Positions 53,949 to 64,000 of a stretch of 64,000 nucleotides of DNA are shown piece after piece; the first letter of the stretch is position 1; each line of letters begins with the position of its first letter. Both the position numbers and the translations under genes were made by a program. The notes under the pieces were generated by a model, which saw nothing but the letters and a program-made list of their open reading frames with translations, did not search any database and was not told where the DNA came from. The DNA comes from Euclidia mi (lineage: Eukaryota > Arthropoda > Insecta > Lepidoptera > Erebidae), in the NCBI GenBank assembly GCA_944739405.2, contig OX123197.2:54288047-54352046 (forward strand). The letters run 5' to 3'.

Positions 53949-55102
53949 TTGTACTACTATTAGTGGAAACCTGTAATTGGCTGTATGTTGCGTAGTTATA
54001 GTCACATACTCATTTGCTGTAGCTGTTGGTTTTCCTTAACTAAATAAATATATATATACATAATATGTATCACGGATAACAATTAAGTACGAAATCACAG
54101 TGAACGTAAAAGTAATATGATAAAGTTAATCGATTCAGATAGTAAATTAAAAAGTATATTTTAACTAAGTTTTATTTAGAGCTACGTTTGGAAAGTAAAA
54201 TTTATGTTTATCATCAATAAAAACCAATACCTCCTTAAGAACTTAATCTATTGATACTCATTATATAAATACACACATATCTAGAGCATAAATACATTTC
54301 AATCCGGCAGACGATTAGACTAAGAATATACGCTCGACTGATACAATTTTAGTTTGCACCTATGGGTGTTCATAAAGTGTTTAGGCCGGATCGCAACATT
54401 CGAACACCCGTGTGTTCAAAAACACAAAATAAATCTGAAGCTTTTTCTATCAACTCAATTGATAACAGCTTATAAAATTTAATAATGACCTATGACAGTA
54501 CCTAGTAATTTTAAAGTCGTCCTGGTTTCTGACAGACCCCTTCAATATAATGCGTAAACTAAATTTATTTATTCAAACAGTTTTTGTCATCACATAACCA
54601 CAGCGATTTCTCGATTCAAAATATTTTTAACAAGATTTCTTAGAAAACCCAAGAAAACTAACCGACTAGAATCAATCTGCGATTTGCCCCAAGCAAAACA
54701 GTAACATAATAATTATAGTTATAGAATTTAATTTCCAACGTGGTTTCAATTTATTAGATTATACTAAGAATTTTAAGTATGGCAATTTTACCTGAATGGG
54801 TTTTCTACATTCCCAACTTGTAATCATAGTTACACAAGTACTAATCTTAGTTGGCAATCTAGATGTTTTGTATTACTTAGTAGAATTACATTAATCTGCG
54901 GCCAAATTATGAGTCTCCATTAAAACTTGACAAGTTATTGGCTGTCTTAGACTGCAATTAATAAGACAATTAAAATAATAGTAGTACTTAGTTGAAGAAC
55001 GTATTTAGCGTTCTTCAACTAAGATAGCGTTCTACAATTATGCAAATACCATCATGGAAGTATTTTTAATTAAGATAATGGATTAAATTTTATAAATATT
55101 TG
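53949..55102. other. No gene; fold-back 12 inside
   Basis: AT-rich, nothing recognised except the short palindrome. Confidence 0.45.
54987..55023. repeat. Fold-back 12 (15-bp perfect arms)
   Basis: CTTAGTTGAAGAACG (54987-55001) and its reverse complement (55009-55023), spacer 7 nt. Confidence 0.9.
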
Positions 55103-55700
55103 AGGCAGCGATAGTTTAGTAAAGATACCAACAGATTGCCATACAGGTATCGAGTTTATTTCCATTGTGCATGCTGACTTTTCGAAGTGATTTGCGTATT
55201 AAATTTTTGTTATCATTTGCTCAGTACCATAGAGCACTGGGCAAGCTGTTTATACTGGCTGTCATTAAAATCTTTGAACCAGAACCCTTGAATATACCGA
55301 TGACACATCCCTGGGCTAATCTATGGTATAGGGTTATCATTATAATATTGGTAGTAGGAGGATACAAAAATCTTGTACCATGTTCTCTTGCAACACTTAT
55401 TTTATGAGACAGTTATGTCTAATTTTAAAATTAATGTAAACATCAGCACAAAATGATGTAAATTTGTTAGAGAGGGTGGAGATTTGTCATACAGGTTTCG
55501 AACCTACTACAGATCTCTCACAAAGGTCTTGTTCAACAGTTGTATTGACATCAAATTAATTGTATCTATATATATGTACCTTTTATGAGAGAAAAATAAA
55601 TAAATTACTACAGTCAATCTGATATGACTAGTGTGACTAGTAAACTTGTCTCGGAATCCAAGGCGTACATCTCGAATGCAACTGGGATAACACTAGAAAC
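55103..55700 (+). mobile_element. Decayed SINE, 4350 type
   Basis: Head GCGATAGTTTAGTAAAGATA, middle CATAGAGCACTGGGCAAG and GGCTGTCATTAAAATCTTTG, and tail AACTGGGATAACACTAGAAA align in order with 4350-4716; extra sequence lies between about 55400 and 55620. Confidence 0.5.
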
Positions 55701-55923
55701 AATGATGATGACTACATCTTTATCAATGATTCTTGTCTGAATTGCTAACATACCTTCAAAAGCGAAAATAGACATAATATTTTTACAGCTGATAATTTAA
55801 ATGCTATTTAAAAAAAACTACAATTCACTTTCGTATAATTGGTGTTACAGTTTATGAGTAGTAAAAAGAAATATGCCAAATAAAAATGGTTATCACTAAA
55901 GTTTTTTACATTTCAGTTATTAA

Positions 55924-56909
55924 CCCTTTACCAGGCCTCGGAAAATACTGTAGTTATAGTGATTTTTCTATAGATTTATATGAAACGTGTTTACGTTTAG
56001 TATGGGATTTTATCAATTATATTTAGAAAATTAGCTAAAAACTGAAAAAAAGACACGTGGGAACACATTATCCCATTACCTCTCTAGACGTTGACTTTAA
56101 TACTTATATTATATATAAATTAAACAAGTATGTTTGTCATTTTGTTAACATTTTAATTTCGTTTAATCTTGCTTTTAATGATTTTGGGACATAATCTGAA
56201 TAAAAATCTTCATCTTCATCAGTTTCATCCTTTGATAAACACATCCGATGAAGCTCTTTTTCGATCTCATGAATTTGAAATACCTGTATAGCAAAAATAA
56301 CACTAAAGTAGGTAAATGCTGACTGACAAATCAATGATGACAAAAGTTTACCACTACCCACAATTTATATTTCGATAAAACAAAATGTTATTTCTTATTA
56401 ACTTGTAATCTATATGATAGTGAGTAATCCAAAAAGAAACCCCGCGGAAAAAGTTAGTACAAAATAAAGATTTGAATTCACCAGGCAATAGACATATTAC
56501 TCCCACAATAGAAGGTCTTCACAGGCTATGGTTATATGGTTCCCCACATGTTTTATTTTGTTATATCATGAAATTTTTCAAATATTTACGTATAATTTAT
56601 GAAAATATCACTAGAAAAACTCAACTTCTACTACATATAAAAAAAATTGTACAACTTATCTTTCGCCGATTCGCCATTATGAATAAAATACACCGCACTT
56701 CCCACGAAAACAACAGTTAGACGGACGACCATAGAAGAAATGGCCATAAAAGTGACGTTTGCGTTTCGATTCAAGCAAGTTTTTTGTGACCATAGGTAAT
56801 ATTTCTAAATGGGCGTTTTTGACAGTTTGTGGTAGATTCTTTACCAAAACCTGGTAAAAACTTCTTAAATTCGATGTGGGAGGACCTCAATCCATAGCCT
56901 GGTTAAGAG
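55924..56909. mobile_element. piggyBac-like TTAA element 2
   Basis: TTAA at 55920-55923 and 56910-56913. Inverted ends CCCTTTACCAGGC and CTCTTAACCAGGC (11 of 13). Contains the acidic frame on the minus strand at 56137-56289 but no transposase core. Confidence 0.75.
56137..56289 (-). pseudogene. Acidic exon-like frame inside piggyBac-like element
   Basis: After TTATTTTTGCTATACAG (a good splice acceptor at about 56288) the minus strand reads VFQIHEIEKELHRMCLSKDE, TDEDEDFYSDYVPKSLKARL and NEIKMLTK, then stop. Acidic N-termini followed by (S/P)DYxP are common in piggyBac transposases, so this may be the remnant of that N-terminus; it could equally be chance. Confidence 0.35.
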
Positions 56910-56913
56910 TTAA

Positions 56914-58464
56914 TACAAAATAAACTAAACACGATCGTAACTTAATTTTAATTGGCCAGATAACATTTTACGAGTTCAAAATACAAAGGATACAGACATT
57001 TAATAGCATTTGGTTCAAAACTATATTCGTTGTACTTCCCTAGGGCTTGGAATTTTAAATGTAACTTTATATATAGCATTTTCTCTAACTGACGTATTTA
57101 TTTGTGAGTTTAGATTTACTGACATTGAGAAAACATAGCAGTAGATATATTTGGGTGTTGTTAATTCCTTTTAAGAGCACATGTGGAGTTTGAGATCGGG
57201 TTGTTATTCGTGGTTTGGAATGCCGTAACCATTGCAAGAGAAGAATGCTTCCCTTTTAGATAAGCAATAAAATAAAGTAATTGTACAGTTCTCGCCTTTG
57301 ATTAACCACTGTTTAAGACGTCTATCTTTTGCAAAAGCAATACTAGTCGTTTGATCACTTCTTACACATTATAACTATAAAATAAAACTTTGTAGTATAA
57401 CTATGTCGCTCTATTCTGATTAATCTGACACATTTGGTTAGTTCTAAAAAATTTTTGTTTCTGGTGAGAATCGAACTTAGTACGTTGGCTACCGCTTAAG
57501 CCTCTCCGCCACCCATGCAGTCATATTCTATGAAGAAGAAAGCTACGAGACTATGAAAGTTAATTTTAATAAATATCAAGAGTAATTGTTGCCACTGCAA
57601 AAGAAGCATTTCTACGAAGACAGACAAACTTTTACAATGCGATATAGACACTTACATTTTTTTATATTTATTTAACGTTCAATCGTAAAGTCTGAAATAA
57701 AAAAATCATGCAGTTTAAGTTCTTCCTTAAAGGGAGACATAAGAATGTACTTGGTATTTTGAGTTATTTTCTTGTTTTGCTTGTTACAAAGGCTATAAAA
57801 TACATTATGATCACCATCTTTTTCTATTCAATCTTCATTACCTTAGCAACGACTTTCTTATCATAATGAAGCCATAAAATGTCGTAATTTATTGATCAAT
57901 CTAATTTGCAACACAGCAGCTTATTCTATGCACGTTTTCGTGATAAATTCTTGGCAAGTTATGGTCTTAATTGCTTGAGATTGTTTACTCTGCGTTGTGT
58001 AAGGAGTTAGACTCTAGATGCTGCAGCAATATACTGTTTTAGGCTGCTTCAATCACGTTGTAGGTGTTTTTCAGTGTTGGTTAACCAAGTTTCATACGTG
58101 TTGAATTGTTTACTTGGTAAACCAGGACTGAATATTGCTGGGTCAGACAAGGGTCTTTCATCATTCTTAATATAGCTCGCTTAATGTTATGATAGATAGA
58201 TATTTCCCTAACACTTGATTAGCTCCATCTGCATGTCAGCTATCGCAACAAAGCCTATTTTTTATTCTGATGAAACTTTCTAGTAATGTAGCTTATAATA
58301 ATACACAGTAACAATTTTTGTATACACAGTTTGTCTAATATGAACATAAAAAGTTTCATCCACATTCATTCAGCGGTTTTTGAGTGGCAAAGTAACAAGC
58401 ATCTATAAGTCCTTCGAATTTATAGTACAAGTAGTTGGATAGCTAAAACCTGCATCTACATTAA
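56914..58464. other. No gene; SINE head fragment
   Basis: 57464-57525 minus reads GGCGGAGAGGCTTAAGCGGT and AAGTTCGATTCTCACC, a tRNA-like head with its A and B boxes. Otherwise AT-rich. Confidence 0.45.
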
Positions 58465-59471
58465 CCTTCGGTGTACAAGCTGGGGTATGACATACCCAAC
58501 GGCTGTATGTTTCTCAGTAGCTGCAAATGCAACGTTGCCGCATCAATCTATGCAATTAATTTAGTCCAGCGCAGGCGATAAAACACGTGATACGTGCGTA
58601 AAGTGCGCTCGGATAATTCACACCCCACCTCGTATGGCGCGTGGTTTAAAACGTATGTTGTCTATGACACGCACAGCACTAGGCAACCCCCCCCCCTGCG
58701 CCTCCTGGGCGCCACGCCGCACGGGCGCCGGCGCACAAGCGGATGCCCTGACACAGTTGACAGAAACAGCAAGACACAATTTTTGAAGGGCGCGCGCAGG
58801 CTTGTCGGAATTTACAGTTTTGTAACGAACCATGCCACATTTACGCGAAATACAGTCCGCTTTAAACAGTATCTCAGTTTACTTGTATATGGATTATACA
58901 TATGTCATGAATAAAGTATTGGTTGGTAATGATTCTGACCATGTAAGCAATCAAAGCGTTACAAATAGTGAATAATAAAATCAATACAACGTTCAATGCG
59001 CTCAAAAACAATACAGAAAGGCAAGGTTCATCGGTATAAAATGTAGATATGTCTGGCACAAGCAATATTTTTTGACAGGCTTGCCAAAGTTTTCACGACT
59101 ATGATCTCAAAAGATTTTTTATGTTTTTCATACTAAAGTTTGAAATAGATATAGTATAGTCTTATTAATTGGGAAAACTGTGATTGTAACATGTCATTGT
59201 GCCATCTAAATTTGATACTCCAAAAATGACATATTAGTTTGTAAGTGAAAGAAAAATTTCAAATGTTGTATTTTCTCATTAAAAGTTTATTTAAATGTCT
59301 AAATAGTTTTTTATTTCAGTTGAACTCATAAATTTTTGGTGTTATATAAATTTTTCATAAATAACTATTATAAAATATAAATTTCGCGATTTTATGTCAT
59401 TTTATAATTGGTGGTACGTCGAATCCCACCAAGTACGGCACGTTAGGTTTAGTTACCTGGTATACGGAAGG
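58465..59471. mobile_element. piggyBac-like TTAA element 3
   Basis: TTAA at 58461-58464 and 59472-59475; ends CCTTCGGTGTAC and CCTTCCGTATAC (10 of 12). Just inside the left end is GGGTATGACATACCC. A GC-rich island (58620-58800) is unlike its AT-rich surroundings. No transposase recognised. Confidence 0.7.
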
Positions 59472-59697
59472 TTAAATGTGAGAGATTATCTAACTTACTA
59501 GTTAATTATATATACACAATCCTAAACAATGCTATCTGTAAGCTAGCGCAATGTTACTTACTAAGCTGTTAATTTAATCTAAATTTATATATAAAATCGT
59601 AAAGGTGAGGTTGCATTAAACCTGAATAATATAAAGACGAACAAACTTTGTAGTAGACTTTTACGTCAAGAAATTCTTAGCACAATTTCAATTGTGA

Positions 59698-60180
59698 AAT
59701 GAAAATGAAAATGAAAATTTATTCGCTTAGAGACATGGTTATAAAGGTGTTACAGAATGAAGTTTGTTCATCACATCTCGCCTTCAGTAGGCATACGAAT
59801 ATTAAATTACAATATAAATAAAATCATAGCCAAGATTACATTAATAAGATCGTATTATGTTACATAAGATTTTATAAAATATGCACCTGCTACATCATAA
59901 TAATAAATTAAAATGTCAAGATAAATTTGAAATAGCATGTAATACAAATGTCAAAACTGTTTAAATTTTCGATAAAGTTAAAATAAAATCATAGCCAAGA
60001 TTACATTAATAAGATCGTATTATGTTACATAAGATTTTATAAAATATGCACCTGTTACATCATAATAATAAATTAAAATGTCAAGATAAATTTGAAATAG
60101 CAAGTAATACAAATGTCAAAACTGTTTAAATTTTTGATAAAGTTTTATATACGAATGTCAATTTATTATTAATAAAATAT
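59698..60180. repeat. 165-bp tandem duplication in a repeat
   Basis: AAATCATAGCCAAGATTACA at 59821 and again at 59986; the units differ at only a few positions. Preceded by (ATGAAA)n, TTTATTCGCTTAGAGACATG and related sequence, probably a minus-strand LINE 3' end. Confidence 0.8.
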
Positions 60181-60519
60181 CATGCATTTTGTCATACTTA
60201 TGTTTAAACTAATAAGAAATATACTCTTCACAAAAGACAATTATACTTCCATGAGCAAGGGCATTTATATTATTTGCAAATGAAAAAGACGTTGTTTGGT
60301 TTATAGTATATCTGCCCCTCATTTCAAGACTATGTATAAAAATAATATCAGCGCCGTATTTAAACTTTCCCCTGCTGAGTTTGGCTCTCTTCTAATAATT
60401 ATGGATTAGGCTATATGCCACCACGTTGACCAAATGGCAGACCTCACATATATTTCAATATTATTATGGAGAACACTATGCCATGCAAGTTTCTTCACAA
60501 TTTTTCTTCATAATTCATC
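60181..60519. other. No gene seen
   Basis: Nothing recognised. Confidence 0.45.
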
Positions 60520-60761
60520 AAGCGATAATCTTCTTCTTCTTTTCATTTAAGTGTGTGGCCAACTCTGTTGTCGGAGTTTTCAGACCGCCCAAAGGCTTAC
60601 GACATGGCCTAACAATCCTTGTCCTAAAACAAGAACCGGGACCGACAGCTTTACGTGCCCTCGGAAGCACGGTAGCGCTCTGATGTAAATGCCACACGCG
60701 GTCACCCATCCAAATGGTGCGGTTGAGCAACGCGTGAACACCTGTTCACGCGTTGCTCAAC
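60520..60761 (-). mobile_element. 5S rRNA-like-headed SINE with fold-back 13
   Basis: The minus strand begins AAGTTGAGCAACGCG and continues TTTGGATGGGTGACCGCGTG, resembling the GAAGTTAAGCAAC...TTAGATGGGGGACCGC promoter part of 5S rRNA. Then follows CCGTGCTTCCGAGGGCACG and CTGTCGGTCCCGG, the body shared with the tRNA-headed SINE at 4350. Fold-back arms 60722-60740 / 60743-60761 (19 bp, perfect, spacer CC) duplicate the first bases in inverted form. Confidence 0.65.
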
Positions 60762-60806
60762 TTTAATAATCAAAAACTATTTTGACATGCACGTAAAATT
60801 CGATAC

Positions 60807-60865
60807 TCAGTTTTGATGTCGCCGGTTTGAATCCAACACGAACTCGACCTCGACATCAAAACTGA
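60807..60865. repeat. Inverted repeat (15-bp perfect arms, 29-nt spacer)
   Basis: TCAGTTTTGATGTCG at 60807-60821 and its reverse complement at 60851-60865. Confidence 0.85.
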
Positions 60866-61065
60866 AACTTAAAGAATATAAAAACAAATATTTAAGGTGC
60901 ATGTCTACGTCCGAGCTCAAGTGAATAATAATTTAGTTAAGCTTTGTATTTAAAAGGAAATGCTTGCAATTTTATTATGTATTAACTATAATTTCATCTC
61001 AATTTTAATCTACCACGAATGTAAGCTGCTAAATATAATTGTGATTTTTTTATACATATAAATAC

Positions 61066-61290
61066 ATACATACATAGACTCACGCCTGTTTCCCCGAAGG
61101 GGTAGGCAGAGGCATATTAAACGCCCACTTTTCGCCAGTGTTCTGATCCCACGTAATAGGTGGCGAGCCTATTGCCGCTTAATGGGATATTTTGTTTGCC
61201 AGAGCCTCGTCTGTTGATCGGCAGGTGCACCACTTGCAGGTGAGGTTGGCTTGGGACCCTAAGTTCTTGGTGGGAACCCTATGCACCCAC
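61066..61290 (-). mobile_element. SINE body B, second copy
   Basis: Near-identical to 20385-20615. Flanked by ATAAATACATACA on both sides, a probable target-site duplication. Confidence 0.8.
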
Positions 61291-61735
61291 ATAAATACAT
61301 ACATATAAATAATTATGAAAAATTATGTATTTACTTTACAAATACATAGTTATAAGAAAATAATGTATTTAGCAGTGTCGCAACATCACATAACCTTATG
61401 ACATCCAACTACATGTAAATACTATATTATAACTTTAACTCGAATTCACTCTTTCTAATGAAGCGTCAACTATTTGTCCTAGGTGGGCATCATAATATCT
61501 GCATATAAGATGAAGACTGAACTCATTGGCGTGCCATTGAAAGTGCCTGTAGGGCAGGTAGGGCCTGCAGGGTATTGAAAGGGCTTGTAGCGGTAGCTAC
61601 TAACAATGAAGGCCATCTACCGTAAGTACGACGGCGAAGACAATCATCGCGGTGACACCTTACGAACACGACGGAACTAAAGTCTTGTACCGCACAAGCA
61701 GAATTCACGGACGAGAAACATTGTATAAGTATTAT
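61291..61735. other. No gene seen
   Basis: Nothing recognised. Confidence 0.45.
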
Positions 61736-62037
61736 TATCAGCCCTTTATACTTCCCACTGCTGGGCACGGGCCTCTTCTCACTATGAGAAGGGTAAGGCC
61801 ATAGTCCACCGCGCTGACCAAGTGCGGGTTGGCAGACTTCACATGTCTCTCGAGTACATTATGGAGAACTCTCAGACATGCAGGTTTCCTCACGATGTTT
61901 CCTTCACCGTTTAGCAAGCGATAATTAACAATTTAATACGCACATAACTTCGAAAAGTTATTGGTGCGTGCCTTGGATTCGAACCCGAGACCCTCTGCGT
62001 AGCAGTCTGTCGGTCTCTCCACTTGGCTATCGCTGCC
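61736..62037 (-). mobile_element. tRNA-headed SINE, 47652 type
   Basis: Head at the right edge (TTGGATTCGAACCC B box, CTTGGCTATCGCTGCC), body leftward to CCCACTGCTGGGCACGGGCC. It is fuller than the 47652 copy. Confidence 0.75.
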
Positions 62038-62111
62038 TGCTGTATAAGTATACAACTTTTCAAATACGTCCGTTGGACCGCAGTCCACCTAGCACGATCA
62101 CCTGGCCTGGT

Positions 62112-62332
62112 CAAAGAGGTTGGCGTAGCGGTTTAAGCGGCCGCTTCGCCGCTTGACACTGCGCTTTGTGTTGTGGGTTCTGTCCCCACACGAGACAACA
62201 CTTTGTGTGATCCATAAATTGTTCTTTCGAGTCTGGGTGTTTATTGTGTCCGTTGGTTGTATGTTTGTAAAGTCCTCCGCGACACAGGATTTATTCCTAG
62301 TGCGGGAGTAGTCTTATTAAAAAAAAAAAAGA
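62112..62332 (+). mobile_element. SINE S4, second copy
   Basis: GTTGGCGTAGCGGTTTAAGC, TTTCGAGTCTGGGTGTTTAT, poly(A)12 tail. Confidence 0.75.
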
Positions 62333-62849
62333 GGAGCTTCCCTCTAGTTGGAGGTACACCACACTTTATACCTTCACAAGAAAATGTTCAGCGTTCAGCA
62401 GCAGTTCAGCAGTGAACTGAGACAGGCTAATGATGATGTGAATCATATCCACGACCTTCAGCTTACCAGTCAGAGTCATTGACCTCTAAACCAAACGGTC
62501 ATTCGATATGAACAGCCGAATTCAACATTACTTTAACCTATTATGTTAACTCAAAGTCCTAAATTAATCTCCGTTTCAATAGATCTTAGCCCTAACTAAA
62601 CATTGAAATTCAAGTCATGTGTTTTAGTTATATTTACAAGTTTATAAACTTCTGCATAATAAAACAATTTAGGTCTAAAGTAGTCTAAACTATTTAGATA
62701 GTCTAGTTTATTTCATAAGTTTCTATTAGTTGTAAGTGATGGGTCTCGTTCTGTATTTATATGATTAAAGAGTAGTTTGTGACTAAAATTAAATAGTTTC
62801 AATGTTGAGGAGGTCAGTCATAATTTACGTATAGGTACTTATACGACGC
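62333..62849. other. No gene seen
   Basis: Nothing recognised. Confidence 0.45.
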
Positions 62850-62965
62850 TTACCGATGCTCTGGCTAAGATCGCGGGAAGGGGTTAGATGCGGGCGGTTC
62901 AAGATCTGTGGAAAATCTTGAAGGAGGCCTATGTCCAGCAGTGGACGTCTCTAGGCTGACATAAT
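62850..62965 (+). repeat. RTE LINE 3' tail
   Basis: GGAGGCCTATGTCCAGCAGT GGACG and the preceding LWKILKEAYVQQW-like coding. Confidence 0.65.
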
Positions 62966-62994
62966 GAATAATTTACATATAGGTAAAATGGGGT

Positions 62995-63198
62995 ATGATT
63001 GACTCGGCTTACACGCTGTGCGACTGTGGCGCTCCCGAACAGACCATGAGTCACCTGCTAGAGTGTCCTAAGTGTCCGCACAGAAGTTCGGGGGCCGATC
63101 TACAAATGTCAAGCCACCGAAAATTCCGTTGCTGTGGCCACATACTGGGCTGGTGCCATTTGAATTCTGTAGCAACGACTCGAGAAGAAGAAGAATAG
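62995..63198 (+). pseudogene. LINE C-terminal Cys/His segment
   Basis: YTLCDCGAPEQTMSHLLECP followed by KCPHRSS: the C-x-C...H...C block that ends several AP-type LINEs. Followed by a (GAA)n tail. 5'-truncated. Confidence 0.55.
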
Positions 63199-63242
63199 GT
63201 ACTTTTTTGGAAAATTACCTATGCTTCTTCTTACTTCTCTAT

Positions 63243-63455
63243 TTTTTTTAAGGACAAATTTCGCATTAGTACTAAATTCTGTGTCACGGGGGACTTTACA
63301 AACATACAATTAACGGACACAAAGGACACCCAAACTCGAAACAACAATTTGTGAATCACACAAAGTGTTGTCTCGTGTGGGGATCGAACCCACAACACTT
63401 CGACGCAGTGTCAAGCGGCGAGGCAGCCGCTTAAACAACTACGCCAACCGTGCAG
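63243..63455 (-). mobile_element. SINE S4, minus copy
   Basis: GGATCGAACCCACAACACTT and GCCGCTTAAACAACTACGCC are the B- and A-box regions in reverse; the body runs left to about 63243. Confidence 0.75.
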
Positions 63456-63866
63456 TCAATAATTAAATTACTTAAATACACATTTCTTTAAACTTGTGTC
63501 AATTTTACAAATTATCTGCTCAAGACTAGTTACATTAAAGTAAAAATTTCAACCTTGACTTAGAACCTGGCTTAACTTATGTACAAAGTTATGACAGCCA
63601 AAGTCTCTATCCAATCTACCTTGTACTTACACGAAAAGCCACACTTCCTATACATAGCACTTAGTCTAGAACTATTCATGGATGTATGTTTTGGAGTTCG
63701 ACGCATACAGACGTGTTCATCAAAAAATACTTAAAATAACAATTAAAATAAAGTGACCTAGTTTTAGTGATATAGCGTACTATGCACATTATAGTTACAG
63801 TGATGACTTAATAAAACGGACAAAGTATTAGTGTTTGTATACACGTGTATGTATATAAATTAAAAA

Positions 63867-64000
63867 ATGGATAGCAGCCCCTTTAACAGGAGTAGTAAAA
63901 CGTGCCGCTCTCCGCCACCGATGTCGTCGCAGAAGCCCAGGGGTGAGCAAATTGAAAAGATGGAAGTAGTTTCGACACCCGATATGCACAATTGGTTGGA
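63867..64000 (+). CDS. Partial open frame running off the window
   Basis: ATG 63867, at least 44 codons, no stop before the edge: MDSSPFNRSSKTCRSPPPMS, then SQKPRGEQIEKMEVV. Ser/Pro-rich and basic. Short basic N-termini of this kind are seen in LINE or LTR-element ORF1/gag proteins, which is the likelier reading in this setting, but a host exon cannot be excluded. No motif identifies it. Confidence 0.35.
   Translation, partial: MDSSPFNRSSKTCRSPPPMSSQKPRGEQIEKMEVVSTPDMHNWL

Noticed and set aside
58594..58914. 106-aa frame in the GC-rich island
   Set aside because: No motif, low-complexity C/G runs, inside a TTAA element; likely a chance frame from composition.

Overview
This is eukaryotic, AT-rich, gene-poor sequence, almost certainly from a moth or butterfly (Lepidoptera). 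The case rests on the repeats: RTE-type LINE 3' ends carrying a GGCCTATGTCCAGCAGTGGA tail, AT-inserting Helitrons with TC...CTAG(T) ends, tRNA-headed SINEs with (TATG)n or poly(A) tails, TTAA-flanked piggyBac-like MITEs, a (T)n-GGCGGCAAACGAGCAGACGG repeat, and LINE tails ending in TATGTATG. I see no bacterial operon, phage, CRISPR array, true tRNA/rRNA gene or convincing host gene. Nearly every long open frame is a piece of a transposable element (TE), and most are dead.

Layout. 0-5 kb: LINE tail, minus-strand Helitron, Penelope-like repeat, and a tRNA-SINE with a 12-bp target-site duplication (TSD). 5.4-24.6 kb: a nested complex. One plus-strand LINE ('LINE A') appears in four ordered pieces (5.4-6.84, 13.56-14.31, 19.89-21.34, 24.10-24.59 kb). 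They are separated by a two-ORF CR1-like LINE (LINE B, 7.0-11.86 kb, with a piggyBac-like MITE in ORF1 and an inverted reverse transcriptase (RT) segment in ORF2), a minus-strand LINE with a restriction-like endonuclease (LINE C), a mosaic Ty3/gypsy element (14.31-19.55 kb) with an open 429-codon chimeric pol frame, and a 2.7-kb terminal-inverted-repeat (TIR) transposon that itself contains an internally deleted RTE LINE. 26.2-29.56 kb: minus-strand Jockey-like LINE (LINE D). 30.7-32.8 kb: SINE, RTE ends, transposase HTH relic. 32.8-38.2 kb: CR1-like LINE pieces (LINE E) around a truncated K02A2.6-like gypsy gag-pro. 38.6-46.8 kb: Penelope-like GIY-YIG relic and termini, three head-to-tail Helitrons, SINEs and MITEs. 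47-64 kb: sparse SINEs, a deleted mariner, a 95-bp long-range inverted repeat, two more TTAA elements, a 165-bp tandem duplication, and a partial open frame running off the right edge.

Two patterns cut across the annotation. First, at least a dozen short, near-perfect fold-backs (12-57 bp arms, 2-17 nt spacers in most) interrupt unrelated TEs. Wherever the local reading frame or family shows which arm is original, it is the right-hand one; three share the central octamer GAGGCATC. This looks like directional template switching, or an amplification or assembly artefact. Second, the SINEs are combinatorial: the same body occurs behind a tRNA-like head and a 5S-rRNA-like head, and the same tRNA head occurs in front of two different bodies. 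Genes here do not cooperate in a host pathway; the window is best read as a record of TE insertion, inversion and decay.
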